Source of the DNA: JADKHR01 sp041917295
GTDB taxonomy: Bacteria; Elusimicrobiota; Elusimicrobia; FEN-1173
DNA: 64,000 nucleotides
Assembly (NCBI GenBank): GCA_041917295.1
Contig: JAYRXX010000075.1
Span: forward strand, 6,878 to 70,877
Direction of reading: 5' to 3'
Shown: in pieces, positions 41,889 to 50,067 of the stretch
Position numbering within the stretch: the stretch's first letter is position 1
How the letters are laid out: the number at the start of each line of letters is the position of its first letter
Notes under the pieces: model-generated
The model's database searches: none
Told to the model about the DNA's origin: nothing
What the model saw: the letters and a program-made list of their open reading frames with translations, nothing else
Made by a program: the position numbers and the translations under genes

Positions 41889-43165
41889 TGTTTTCCATCG
41901 GCGATTTCCGATTTTTGGTGGCCACAACCCCGTCCATCATCGAAGCGGTTCATCGTCTGCGCTACCAGGTCTACGTTGAAGAATACGGCTACGAAAAAGC
42001 CGAAGATCATCCCGGTGGGTTGGAAAAAGACAAGTTCGACCCCTCTTCCATTTTGATCGCCGCCCTGGACAAAACCGACAAAGTCGTGGGAACCATTCGA
42101 ATCATTTTGAACTCGCCCTTGGGCCTTCCCGCGCTCAAACTGGTGGAACCCCATTACCAAGATAAAAATCCCGCCTCCCCGAGGATTGTGGAAGTATCCC
42201 GCTTTGCTCTCACACGATCCCTTCGGGGGCAATCCGGGGGGCACGGGTTTCGCCAACTGGATTACTATTTCAAAAAGGTTGCGGGAGGGGGATCGCCCCC
42301 CGTTTCGGGTTTGGAGAACCGGGTCATCGTCATGCTGGGTTTGATTCATGAAATGTTTTCCGTCATGCAACAAATTCAGACGTCGGATTTTTATTTCATG
42401 ACCGAACGGCGCCTGTGGGTATTGCTTAAACGCAACGGCCTTGCTCTCCATCAAGTTAGCCCCGAAATCAATTATCACGGCCAACGAGCTTGCTACTTGG
42501 GTCACCTCAGAGAAGTGGGACCAACCATGGCCGGCTACCGGCGATCCTTGACCCAAAGCCTGGCCCAAACGACCCTTCACGACGATCCATTTCACTTGCC
42601 GTCTCTGCTCGCGGGGGAAAATTTCGAGTCGGGCGCAATCCGATTCGTTTCAGTTGAAGATAATAATCTGTTTAATGACGTAAAAGACTTTTATCGTTCC
42701 TTTGGTTTTGGAGAAGAGGGTGGCGCACTCCGCAAACCAGGGATGTTCCACATCGCCGCGGTGGACCGTTCCGGAGCCGTCATCGGAGCCGCTTCCCTTC
42801 TTTTGGACCCGCAACGGGCCTCCAAAAAAGAGGGCTGGGTAAAACGATTGATTGTCCCCGCGTCCACAGACCCAACAGCATTTCGTAACAGAAGAAAGGC
42901 GGTTTTGACCGCCTTCGGCTTGATTCGGCTCCTTTATTGGATTAGCAAGGATCTCCGACTGTCCCGCTGGAAGACAGCCCTTCCCTCCTCTTTAGCGAAT
43001 GTCTTGACCGCCTGGGGTTTTCGTTTGAGAGGCGTCGAGGGCGGGGAACGAATCATTGTGATTGATGATTTAACCGGCTTGCCCACCGATCCGGCGTCGT
43101 TGCACACACTTGTGACACCCTTATTGACGGCGGTCGCCCCCACGCGGCGCGAATCCATAAGATGA
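41888..43165 (+). CDS. Tandem-domain N-acyltransferase (FeeM/exosortase-associated type)
   Basis: 425 residues, starting at GTG 41888 that overlaps the upstream TAG. Domain 1 (1-~215) is an N-acyl amino-acid synthase-like fold: 'VHRLRYQVYVEEYGYE', 'VVGTIRIILNSPLGLPAL', 'PRIVEVSRFAL', 'FYFMTERRLWVLLKRNGLALHQ'. Domain 2 (~220-420) is a divergent GNAT-like domain with 'FHIAAVDRSGAVIGAASLLLD' and 'LANVLTAWGFRLRG'. Domain 1 is homologous to the single-domain protein at 30.4 kb. Having two acyl-transfer domains suggests two acylations or a regulatory second half. Its 3' end overlaps the M28 peptidase gene (ATGA). Confidence 0.75.
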   Translation: MFSIGDFRFLVATTPSIIEAVHRLRYQVYVEEYGYEKAEDHPGGLEKDKFDPSSILIAALDKTDKVVGTIRIILNSPLGLPALKLVEPHYQDKNPASPRIVEVSRFALTRSLRGQSGGHGFRQLDYYFKKVAGGGSPPVSGLENRVIVMLGLIHEMFSVMQQIQTSDFYFMTERRLWVLLKRNGLALHQVSPEINYHGQRACYLGHLREVGPTMAGYRRSLTQSLAQTTLHDDPFHLPSLLAGENFESGAIRFVSVEDNNLFNDVKDFYRSFGFGEEGGALRKPGMFHIAAVDRSGAVIGAASLLLDPQRASKKEGWVKRLIVPASTDPTAFRNRRKAVLTAFGLIRLLYWISKDLRLSRWKTALPSSLANVLTAWGFRLRGVEGGERIIVIDDLTGLPTDPASLHTLVTPLLTAVAPTRRESIR

Positions 43166-44070
43166 CCAAAAAAAAATTGGTCCGGAGTGTTTCTTCAATC
43201 GAACCGGCTTTCTTGCCCACGGACCCCGGTGCACTTCATTCGCACGTGGTCGCCCTCTGCGGGTGTTCGCCTCGTCACGCCACGGCGCCGGGTTTAAACC
43301 AAGCGGCCGAATACGTCCGTTCCCATTTGGCGCGCACCGGTCGCCCGGTTGAGGTCCAGTCTTTTGAACGCAACGGAAAAACGTATCGGAACTTTTTTGT
43401 TTCCTTTGGCCCCCAAGACGGCAAACGGATCATCGTGGGAGCTCACTACGACGGCCGCGACGATACCCCGGGCGCGGATGACAACGCCAGCGCAGTGGCG
43501 GTCCTTTTGGAATTGGCCACCCATTTTACTTCGGTGCCAATGGGGACCCGTTTGGACCTGGCCGCCTACACGCTGGAAGAAATCAATCCCGGTTTGCCCT
43601 CCCTTCAAGGGAGCATGGAACACGCCCAGCGGCTTCGGCAAGAGGGAGTTCATGTGAAACTCATGATCGCCCTGGAAATGGTGGGCTATTTCGATGACCA
43701 GCCCGGTCGGCAGAAATACCCGTTCCCTTTGATGAAATGGTTTTATCCCGGGGCTGGGAACTTTCTGGCCGTGGTGGGTTCGTTTCGGGAACTCCCGTGG
43801 GTTTACCGGCTGGTACGGAAACTAAGGAAGGCCACCCCGTTGCCGTTCTACGGTTTGGCCGCCCCCCGATGGGTTCCCGGAATCGAGCATTCGGATCACC
43901 AAAGTTTCTGGAACCGCGGCTACCCCGCCGTGATGGTGACCGACACCGCGTATCTGCGCAACCCCCATTATCATCAATCCACCGATACGCCCGCCACGTT
44001 GGACTTCATCCGCATGGCCCATGCCACAGATGCCCTGCGGGCTTGCCTGACGTCCATCGTCGGAAAATAA
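43162..44070 (+). CDS. M28-family zinc peptidase/amidohydrolase
   Basis: 302 residues. The di-zinc ligands of M28 appear in order: 'GAHYDGRDD' (His, Asp), 'GADDNASAVA' (bridging Asp), 'TLEEINPG' (catalytic Glu and ligand Glu), 'ALEMVGYFDD', and 'NPHYHQSTDTP' (final His). No signal peptide is evident, so it acts in the cytoplasm unless exported by another route. M28 enzymes are aminopeptidases or related hydrolases such as glutaminyl cyclases. As the last gene of the RND/ThiF/acyltransferase operon it may trim a peptide or amide intermediate. Confidence 0.87.
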   Translation: MTKKKLVRSVSSIEPAFLPTDPGALHSHVVALCGCSPRHATAPGLNQAAEYVRSHLARTGRPVEVQSFERNGKTYRNFFVSFGPQDGKRIIVGAHYDGRDDTPGADDNASAVAVLLELATHFTSVPMGTRLDLAAYTLEEINPGLPSLQGSMEHAQRLRQEGVHVKLMIALEMVGYFDDQPGRQKYPFPLMKWFYPGAGNFLAVVGSFRELPWVYRLVRKLRKATPLPFYGLAAPRWVPGIEHSDHQSFWNRGYPAVMVTDTAYLRNPHYHQSTDTPATLDFIRMAHATDALRACLTSIVGK

Positions 44071-44077
44071 AAAAAAC

Positions 44078-44105
44078 TTGACTTTGGGAAAATAAGTGCT
44101 AAAAT
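44078..44105 (+). promoter_or_regulatory. Predicted amtB-glnB promoter
   Basis: TTGACT (44078-44083), a 16-base spacer and TAAAAT (44100-44105). Transcription would start around 44112 and pass through the hairpin leader at 44115-44187 before amtB. Confidence 0.65.
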
Positions 44106-44114
44106 GAACCCACT

Positions 44115-44187
44115 TCGGCACATGGGTGTGCCGGCGCTGTGACCGGACAAAGATTGTCCTTCCCGTTTCGCGGGAAGGATTTTTTTT
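44115..44187 (+). promoter_or_regulatory. Leader with terminator and competing hairpin upstream of amtB
   Basis: A terminator-like hairpin pairs TCCTTCCCG (44157-44165) with CGGGAAGGA (44171-44179) and is followed by eight Ts (44180-44187). A second stem pairs GGACAA (44145-44150) with TTGTCC (44154-44159); the two stems share bases 44157-44159, so only one can form. A third hairpin, CGGCACA/TGTGCCG (44116-44122, 44127-44133), precedes them. This is the architecture of a transcription attenuator or riboswitch, though it matches no class that I recognise. Confidence 0.55.
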
Positions 44188-44278
44188 GGCCCGGACCCTT
44201 CCGAGACATGGCCGTCTCTCCAACGAATTAATTCGGTTCTATAAAAAGCGCGCTGGACGCGCTTCACTGGAGGAAATT

Positions 44279-45832
44279 ATGTTGTCCCAACTAAAACGCA
44301 GTCTTTGGCGCGGATTATTGATCGCGCTGGTGACCGGTGGCGCTGGTTTGGCTCCCGTTCTGATTCACGCAGAGGACCCCGCTCCCGCCGTTACTGAAGC
44401 CGTTGCGGTGGCCGACCCGGCCGTAGCCATGACAGATCGGTTGGCTGCCATTGAGCAGGGGTTGGCCGACCGCAAAGTGGTGTCCGACACCTTGTGGGTG
44501 TTGGTCACCGCCTTCTTGGTGTTCTGGATGAACGCCGGGTTCGCCTTGGTGGAGTCCGGCATGTGCCGCGCCAAAAACGCCGTCAACATCCTCTCTAAAA
44601 ACTTCATCGTCTTCGCCGTCAGTTCTCTGGCCTTCTACTTTGTCGGCTGGGGCATTATGTTCGGCGACGGCAACGGGTTTATGGGGCTTAAAGGGCTCTT
44701 CTTCGTTTCCGGAGCCGACAACAGCCCCGCCACGGGATCCGCTTACTCCGGCGTGTATAACGCCATCAACTGGACCGGCGTTCCCTTGTCCGCGAAGTTC
44801 TTCTTCCAGTTGGTGTTCGCGGGAACCGCGGCCACCATTGTTTCCGGTTGCGTGGCGGAACGAATCAAATACGTTAGTTTTATCGTCTTTAGTGCCCTGC
44901 TGGTGGCTATCGCTTACCCGATCACCGGCCACTGGATATGGGGCGGCGGCTGGTTGGCCCAAAAAGGCTTTTGGGACTTTGCCGGATCCACCGCGGTTCA
45001 TACCGTGGGCGGCGTGGCGGGTTTGGCCGGTATCTTGATTCTCGGGCCCCGCATCGGCAAGTTTCGCCCCGACGGGACTCCCAACGCCATCCCTGGCCAC
45101 AACCTCACCTCGGCCACCTTGGGATGTTTGATCCTCTGGCTCGGCTGGTTCGGGTTTAACCCCGGGTCCACCATGGCCGCCGACGCCGGCGCCATTGGCC
45201 ACATCTTGAACACCACCAACTTGGCCGCGGCGGCCGGTTTATTGACCGCGACAATCACGGCCTGGTTGCTTCTTGGCAAACCCGACCTGGGCATGACCAT
45301 CAACGGCTGTTTGGCCGGGCTGGTTGCCATCACCGCGCCCTGCGCGTATGTCACATTCCCCGCTTCCATCTTGATCGGCGGAATCGGCGGCGTCTTGGTG
45401 GTGTTTGCCGTACTCTTCTTTGATAAACTTAAAATCGACGACCCGGTGGGCGCGTTGGCGGTTCACTTGACCAACGGCATCTGGGGAACCTTAGCCGTGG
45501 GCCTCTTCGCCGTGGACAAAATCACTGGCGTGGGAACCGGCAATGGGTTGTTCTACGGAGGGGGATTGACCCTTCTTAAAGCACAGGTCCTTGGATCCGT
45601 TTCGACCATCCTGTTCACGCTGGTCATTTCCATCGTCTTCTGGCTCATTGTGAAAGCCGTGATGGGACTGCGCGTGAGCCGGGAAGAAGAAATCCGCGGC
45701 CTTGACATCGGCGAACACGGAATGGAAGCCTACGCTGGATTCCAAATCTACATGACGGAATACGGTCTGGCCCCCGCCGGCGACAACAGTGAATCCAAAC
45801 CCGAGCCCAAACTGGCCGGGGTCGGGAGGTAA
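44279..45832 (+). CDS. amtB: Ammonium transporter AmtB
   Basis: 517 residues from ATG 44279 with GGAGG six bases upstream. A frame extension back to 44126 overlaps the leader hairpin and is rejected. A signal peptide (about 1-32) is followed by a short periplasmic stretch and eleven membrane helices. The ammonia-channel twin histidines are in 'GSTAVHTVGGVAGLAG' and 'GALAVHLTNGIWG'; 'HWIWGGGWL' and 'GFNPGSTMAAD' are Amt signatures. It takes up ammonium through the inner membrane. Its stop overlaps an ATG of the PII gene, the classic amtB-glnK pairing, so PII should block the channel when nitrogen is plentiful. A hairpin (44246-44264) sits just before the ribosome site. Confidence 0.95.
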   Translation: MLSQLKRSLWRGLLIALVTGGAGLAPVLIHAEDPAPAVTEAVAVADPAVAMTDRLAAIEQGLADRKVVSDTLWVLVTAFLVFWMNAGFALVESGMCRAKNAVNILSKNFIVFAVSSLAFYFVGWGIMFGDGNGFMGLKGLFFVSGADNSPATGSAYSGVYNAINWTGVPLSAKFFFQLVFAGTAATIVSGCVAERIKYVSFIVFSALLVAIAYPITGHWIWGGGWLAQKGFWDFAGSTAVHTVGGVAGLAGILILGPRIGKFRPDGTPNAIPGHNLTSATLGCLILWLGWFGFNPGSTMAADAGAIGHILNTTNLAAAAGLLTATITAWLLLGKPDLGMTINGCLAGLVAITAPCAYVTFPASILIGGIGGVLVVFAVLFFDKLKIDDPVGALAVHLTNGIWGTLAVGLFAVDKITGVGTGNGLFYGGGLTLLKAQVLGSVSTILFTLVISIVFWLIVKAVMGLRVSREEEIRGLDIGEHGMEAYAGFQIYMTEYGLAPAGDNSESKPEPKLAGVGR

Positions 45833-45837
45833 TGTCC

Positions 45838-46179
45838 ATGAAATTGATTATCGCAATGGTTCAGCCACACAAAGTGGCGGAAGTTAAAAAAGCGCTGGAC
45901 GACGCCCAGATTCACCTGATGACCGTCTCCAACGTCTTGGGGTCGGGTCGGCAAAAAGGCTACACCGAAAGTTACCGCGGCGCCAAGTACGAAGTGAACC
46001 TCCTGAAAAAGGTTCGTTTCGACATCGCCGTCAACGATGAATACGTGGAACCCTGCATCGCGGCCATCACCAAAGCCGCGCGGTCGGGCAACATCGGCGA
46101 CGGCAAGATCTTCGTCGTGCCGCTCGACGAGGTGGTCCGCATCCGCACCGGCGAAAAAGGCAAGGCCGCCATCGGATAA
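45838..46179 (+). CDS. glnK: Nitrogen regulatory protein P-II
   Basis: 113 residues starting at ATG 45838 (GGGAGG eight bases upstream; ATG 45832 overlaps the amtB stop and is too close to that site). The T-loop is 'GRQKGYTESYRGAKY' with Tyr51, the residue uridylylated in proteobacteria, and the B- and C-loops are 'SGNIGDGKIFV' and 'VVRIRTGEKG'. It senses 2-oxoglutarate and ATP/ADP and controls AmtB. Whether it is called GlnB or GlnK is by context; pairing with amtB favours GlnK. A strong terminator follows. Confidence 0.93.
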   Translation: MKLIIAMVQPHKVAEVKKALDDAQIHLMTVSNVLGSGRQKGYTESYRGAKYEVNLLKKVRFDIAVNDEYVEPCIAAITKAARSGNIGDGKIFVVPLDEVVRIRTGEKGKAAIG

Positions 46180-46215
46180 GAAACGCCGCGAAAGAATCGC
46201 AAGAACGCATTCACC

Positions 46216-46254
46216 AGGCCGGGCGGGGGTCATTGACCCCCGCCCGGCCTTTTT
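46216..46254 (+). terminator. Rho-independent terminator after glnK
   Basis: A 17-bp GC-rich stem pairs 46216-46232 (AGGCCGGGCGGGGGTCA) with 46234-46250, followed by TTTT to 46254. It ends 13 bases before the cydA start, leaving no room for a conventional cydA promoter after it. Confidence 0.85.
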
Positions 46255-46267
46255 CCACAATAGTGCC

Positions 46268-47644
46268 ATGGACATCTTGTTCCTTTCCCGTTTGCAGTTC
46301 GCTTTGACCATCATGTTCCATTACCTGTTTCCCCCCCTGACCATCGGGCTGGGCGCGCTCATGGTTGTCATGGAAGGAATGTTTCTCAAAACCAAAGATC
46401 CCCAATACGAAGCCATGGCCAAATTTTGGACGCGAATTTTTGCCATCAATTTCGCCTTGGGCGTGGCCACGGGGATTGTGATGGAATTTCAGTTTGGGAC
46501 CAACTGGGCCAACTATTCCCGGTTTGTGGGCGACGTGTTCGGGTCCGCCCTGGCGGCCGAGGGCATTTTTGCCTTTTTTCTGGAGTCTGGCTTTTTGGCG
46601 GTGCTGGTTTTCGGTTGGGACAAGGTGTCGCCCCGGATGCACTTTTTTTCCACGGTCATGGTGTTCCTTGGGTCAATTTTTTCGTCAGTGTGGATCACCG
46701 TGGCCAACAGCTGGCAACAGACTCCCGCGGGGTTTCACCTCGTGGGGGAAGGAATGGCCGTTCGAGCGGAAATTACTGATTTTTGGACCATGGTATTTAA
46801 TCCCTCCAGCGTGGATCGGCTGGTTCACGTGTGGTTAGGGGCCTTTTCCATGGGCGGATTTTTTGTCCTGAGCGTGACGGCCTATTACATTTTAAAGGGC
46901 CGCCACATGGACATTTCCAAGAAGGCCTTTATTCTGGCTTTGTTGCTCGCGACCGGGTCCAGTTGGGCCCAGCTGATTTCCGGACATCACCAGGCCCGGG
47001 TGGTGGCCCGACATCAACCGGCCAAAATGGCCGCCCTGGAAGGCCACTTTAAAACGGGCGACGGGGGAGCCCCTCTCTTTTTGGTGGGCCATCCCGACAG
47101 CGAGACAGAGACGACAAGGGGAATTGCCGTGCCCGGTCTGCTGAGCTTTTTGATTCACGGAAATTATAAAACCCCTGTGACGGGCCTGGACCAATTTCCA
47201 GTGGCGGACCGTCCCCCTGTGGCGATCACGTTCCATTCTTATCACATCATGGTCGGGCTTGGATTTTTTATGATCGGACTGACCGCTCTGGCGTGGTGGT
47301 TGCGTTGGCGCGGGCGCCTTTTTGAAAACCGGACCGTCCTGTGGATTTTTGTGTTCGCCGTTCTCGCTCCTTTGTTGGCCAACCAACTGGGCTGGGTGGC
47401 CGCGGAAGTGGGCCGTCAACCGTGGATCGTTTACGGTCTCTTGCGAACCTCCGACGCCCTGTCTCCCGTGGTCCAATCGCACCAGGTGCTGGGATCCATC
47501 ATTATGTTCGGTATCATTTACCTGCTCTTGTTTGCGGTATGGTTTGTGGTCACCGATCACAAAATTAAACAGGGTCCCGAGGAAACCGCGGTGTTTCCCG
47601 ACCGATCAAAACAAGGGTTTCTCCACACCGCGGGAAAAGAATAA
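46268..47644 (+). CDS. cydA: Cytochrome bd ubiquinol oxidase subunit I
   Basis: 458 residues from ATG 46268; the long open frame upstream runs through the terminator and glnK and is spurious. Heme-ligand His18 lies in 'FALTIMFHYLFPPLTIG'; other markers are 'GIVMEFQFGTNWANYSRFVG', 'LEGHF' and 'GRQPWIVYGLLRTSDALSP' (quinone-side C-terminal region). About nine membrane helices are visible. With CydB it reduces oxygen to water with quinol electrons at low oxygen levels. There is no Shine-Dalgarno site before the ATG and the glnK terminator ends 13 bases upstream, so expression may depend on a promoter inside the hairpin region or on read-through. Confidence 0.95.
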   Translation: MDILFLSRLQFALTIMFHYLFPPLTIGLGALMVVMEGMFLKTKDPQYEAMAKFWTRIFAINFALGVATGIVMEFQFGTNWANYSRFVGDVFGSALAAEGIFAFFLESGFLAVLVFGWDKVSPRMHFFSTVMVFLGSIFSSVWITVANSWQQTPAGFHLVGEGMAVRAEITDFWTMVFNPSSVDRLVHVWLGAFSMGGFFVLSVTAYYILKGRHMDISKKAFILALLLATGSSWAQLISGHHQARVVARHQPAKMAALEGHFKTGDGGAPLFLVGHPDSETETTRGIAVPGLLSFLIHGNYKTPVTGLDQFPVADRPPVAITFHSYHIMVGLGFFMIGLTALAWWLRWRGRLFENRTVLWIFVFAVLAPLLANQLGWVAAEVGRQPWIVYGLLRTSDALSPVVQSHQVLGSIIMFGIIYLLLFAVWFVVTDHKIKQGPEETAVFPDRSKQGFLHTAGKE

Positions 47645-48661
47645 ATGGACCTCCATATCCTGTGGTTTGTGTTGTTGGGCGTTTTGATGGCCGGCTACGC
47701 CATTTTGGACGGGTTTGATTTGGGCGTGGGCATTCTCCACCCGTTGGCCAAAACCGACGAAGAACGGCGAATTTTTATGAACTCCATCGGCCCCCTGTGG
47801 GACGGAAATGAGGTGTGGTTGGTGACCTTCGGCGGCGCCCTGTTCGCCGCGTTTCCCAAGGCTTACGCCACGATGTTCTCCGGGTTCTACACGGCCTTCA
47901 TGTTGCTCTTGTTGTGTCTCATTTTTCGAGCGGTGTCCATGGAATTTCGAAGCAAACGGTCTGAAAAAATATGGCGCGGTTTTTGGGACGGGGCTTTCTT
48001 TTTATCGAGTTTGACAGCTGTTTTGCTGTTCGGGGCGGCGGTGGGCAACTGTCTGCTCGGCGTTCCGATCGGCCTGGACGGGGAACTGCGCATGGGATTT
48101 ATTGAGATGCTGAAACCCTATCCTTTGCTCGTCGGCGTTTTTGCCATCGTCACCTCGGCCCTGCATGGGTCGATCTACCTTTATTTGAAAACAGACGGAC
48201 CCCTGCAAGCCCGATTGCAAACGTGGATTTGGCGTTTGTTCGGATGGTTTTTGATCACCTATCTCTTGACAACTATTTTTACGCTGGTGTCTGTGCCTCG
48301 TTCCATTGAAAATTTCGCCCACCACCCCTGGGCCTGGGCCGTGGTGGTGCTTAATGTTCTCGCCGTGGCCAACATCCCCCGATCCGTGTTCCACGGCCGA
48401 CCGATGACCGCATTTTTGTCCAGCGCCGCGTCCATCGCGGCGTTTGTTTTCCTGTTTGGCCTGGCGTTGTTCCCCAATCTGGCGGTTTCCACGGTGGATC
48501 CAACGGCCCACCTCACCATTTACAACGCCGCCTCCTCCGGAAAAACGTTGGCGATCATGGGTTGGATGGCTCTCCTGGGGATGCCCATGGTCATCGCCTA
48601 CACGACCGTGGTGTATTGGGTGTTCCGCGGCAAAGTGGAAATAGGCAAGTTTAGCTATTAG
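47645..48661 (+). CDS. cydB: Cytochrome bd ubiquinol oxidase subunit II
   Basis: 338 residues. It begins directly after the cydA TAA with no gap. CydB features: 'YAILDGFDLGVGILHPLAKTDEERR', given here as positions 20-44, 'GPLWDGNEVWLVTFGGALFAAFP' and 'FRAVSMEFRSK', spread over eight to nine membrane helices. It pairs with CydA. No small CydX subunit was found in the 82 AT-rich bases after the stop. Confidence 0.95.
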   Translation: MDLHILWFVLLGVLMAGYAILDGFDLGVGILHPLAKTDEERRIFMNSIGPLWDGNEVWLVTFGGALFAAFPKAYATMFSGFYTAFMLLLLCLIFRAVSMEFRSKRSEKIWRGFWDGAFFLSSLTAVLLFGAAVGNCLLGVPIGLDGELRMGFIEMLKPYPLLVGVFAIVTSALHGSIYLYLKTDGPLQARLQTWIWRLFGWFLITYLLTTIFTLVSVPRSIENFAHHPWAWAVVVLNVLAVANIPRSVFHGRPMTAFLSSAASIAAFVFLFGLALFPNLAVSTVDPTAHLTIYNAASSGKTLAIMGWMALLGMPMVIAYTTVVYWVFRGKVEIGKFSY

Positions 48662-48743
48662 GAGTTTGATTATATCTTTTATTATTTCATGAAAAAATAA
48701 ATGACCTGTTTCAATTATTATTGATTTGTTGTAATATAAAGTC

Positions 48744-49892
48744 ATGTTTAAACGTCTATTAGGTTCAGATGATCTGGAAAAAAGGACCTGTTTTCTTTGG
48801 GGACCACGTCAAACTGGAAAAAGCACACTCCTCCGGTCCCTCTTCCCAGACGCCATTTATTACAATCTCCTTCGTTCTGAAGAATACGCACGGCTCAACC
48901 AACATCCTTCTTTACTTCGGTCGGAAGTCCTGGCTTCCGTTGACCGTTCCGGGCCCGTTATCGTTGACGAGGTCCAAAAAATTCCCCCCTTGCTTGACGA
49001 GATTCATTCACTCATTTCCGAATATGACGTGCGGTTCATTTTGTCAGGGTCCAGCCCCCGAAAGCTGAAACGGTCTGGTGGAAACCTGTTGGGCGGTCGT
49101 GCCGTCCGATATCAACTATTCCCCTTGACCTCGCGGGAAATTCCCTCATTCGAATTGGGACGAGCTCTTAACCACGGACTATTGCCCACCCATTATCTGT
49201 CAGATGATCCGCGCCCTCTCATTGAGGCGTATGTGGGCGATTATCTGGAAGAGGAAATAGCCGCGGAAGCTCAAGCCCGCCGGGTTCCGACGTTCGCCCG
49301 ATTCCTTCATGCGGCGGCCTTTAGCAACGGAAGCACAGTGAACGTCCGCAACGTGGCCCTGGAATGCGGCGTGAGCGCTCCCACCGCCAGAGAATATTTC
49401 CAGATTCTTGAGGACACTCTTTTGGCGCGATTTATCCCTGTCTATCGAACCCGACCAAAACGCCGGGTTGCTCTAAGTCCCACCTTTTACCTTTTTGACG
49501 TGGGCTTAACCAACGTTCTCCTTAAACGAGGGACGGTTTCGCCAGGGAGCGAGTCTTTTGGCCGGGCCTTTGAACATTTTATATTCCAGGAGATCGTTGC
49601 TCACTCGGCGTATACTCGGGGACATCCTCCCGTGGCCACCTGGCGCACATCCTCCCAGCTTGAGGTGGATTTCATTCTGGGCGAACACGAGACCGCCGTC
49701 GAGTGCAAAGCGGTCCCCCTCGGACTTCCGGGGCACACCAAAGGATTGCGCGCTTTCCGTGAGGAGTATCCCGTTAAAAATTCCATCGTTGTCACGATGG
49801 ACCCGCGCCCACGCACCGAAGATGGCGTTCGGTATCTTCCCTGGAATGTCTTTCTCGACGAACTTTGGGCCGGGGTTCTGACGCGGGGTTAA
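48744..49892 (+). CDS. AAA ATPase with C-terminal DUF4143 domain
   Basis: 382 residues. The AAA_14 domain (1-~170) has Walker A 'LWGPRQTGKSTLLR' and Walker B 'PVIVDEVQKIP', sensor 'FILSGSSPRKLKRSG'. DUF4143 (~190-360) includes 'TFARFLHAAAFSNGSTVNV', 'YFQILEDTLLARFIP', 'FEHFIFQEI' and 'EVDFILGEHETAVECKA', the last resembling a PD-(D/E)XK nuclease-like core ('E-D-ExK'). Members are abundant, often linked to defence or mobile regions, and their role is unsettled. It stands alone, preceded by AT-rich DNA unlike its neighbours, which may mark transfer. Its stop codon lies just inside a long inverted repeat. Confidence 0.85.
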   Translation: MFKRLLGSDDLEKRTCFLWGPRQTGKSTLLRSLFPDAIYYNLLRSEEYARLNQHPSLLRSEVLASVDRSGPVIVDEVQKIPPLLDEIHSLISEYDVRFILSGSSPRKLKRSGGNLLGGRAVRYQLFPLTSREIPSFELGRALNHGLLPTHYLSDDPRPLIEAYVGDYLEEEIAAEAQARRVPTFARFLHAAAFSNGSTVNVRNVALECGVSAPTAREYFQILEDTLLARFIPVYRTRPKRRVALSPTFYLFDVGLTNVLLKRGTVSPGSESFGRAFEHFIFQEIVAHSAYTRGHPPVATWRTSSQLEVDFILGEHETAVECKAVPLGLPGHTKGLRAFREEYPVKNSIVVTMDPRPRTEDGVRYLPWNVFLDELWAGVLTRG

Positions 49893-50067
49893 TCCCGGGT
49901 TAACCCGGGATCCTCAGTTGGGCGCGAGGACCGAGACGAAAAAGACGGGCCTTTTCACGAACAAAAAAGTGCAGGCCGTAGCAGGGACTACGGACAAACT
50001 TTTTTGTGAAGAAAAAAGGCCCGGATTTTTCGTCGAATCCCGCGATCCAACTGAGGATTTCGGGTTA
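49892..50067. repeat. Long imperfect inverted repeat between convergent genes
   Basis: It starts with a perfect 20-bp palindrome (49892-49911, centre GGTTAACC). A larger imperfect palindrome runs from 49900 to 50067: TTAACCCG...ATCCTCAGTTGG on the left matches the inverse of CCAACTGAGGAT...CGGGTTAA on the right, both arms continue through CGAAAAA, GGGCC and ACAAAAAAGT, and the apex is CCGTAG-CAGGGA-CTACGG. It takes in the TAA of the giant gene and abuts the TAA of the AAA gene. It may act as a two-way terminator or be a repeat-family insertion. Confidence 0.7.

Noticed and set aside
44126..44278. N-terminal extension of amtB by 51 codons
   Set aside because: It crosses the leader terminator hairpin; the signal peptide and GGAGG site fix the start at 44279.
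46037..46267. N-terminal extension of cydA by 77 codons
   Set aside because: It reads through glnK in another frame and through the GC-rich terminator; CydA homology begins at ATG 46268.
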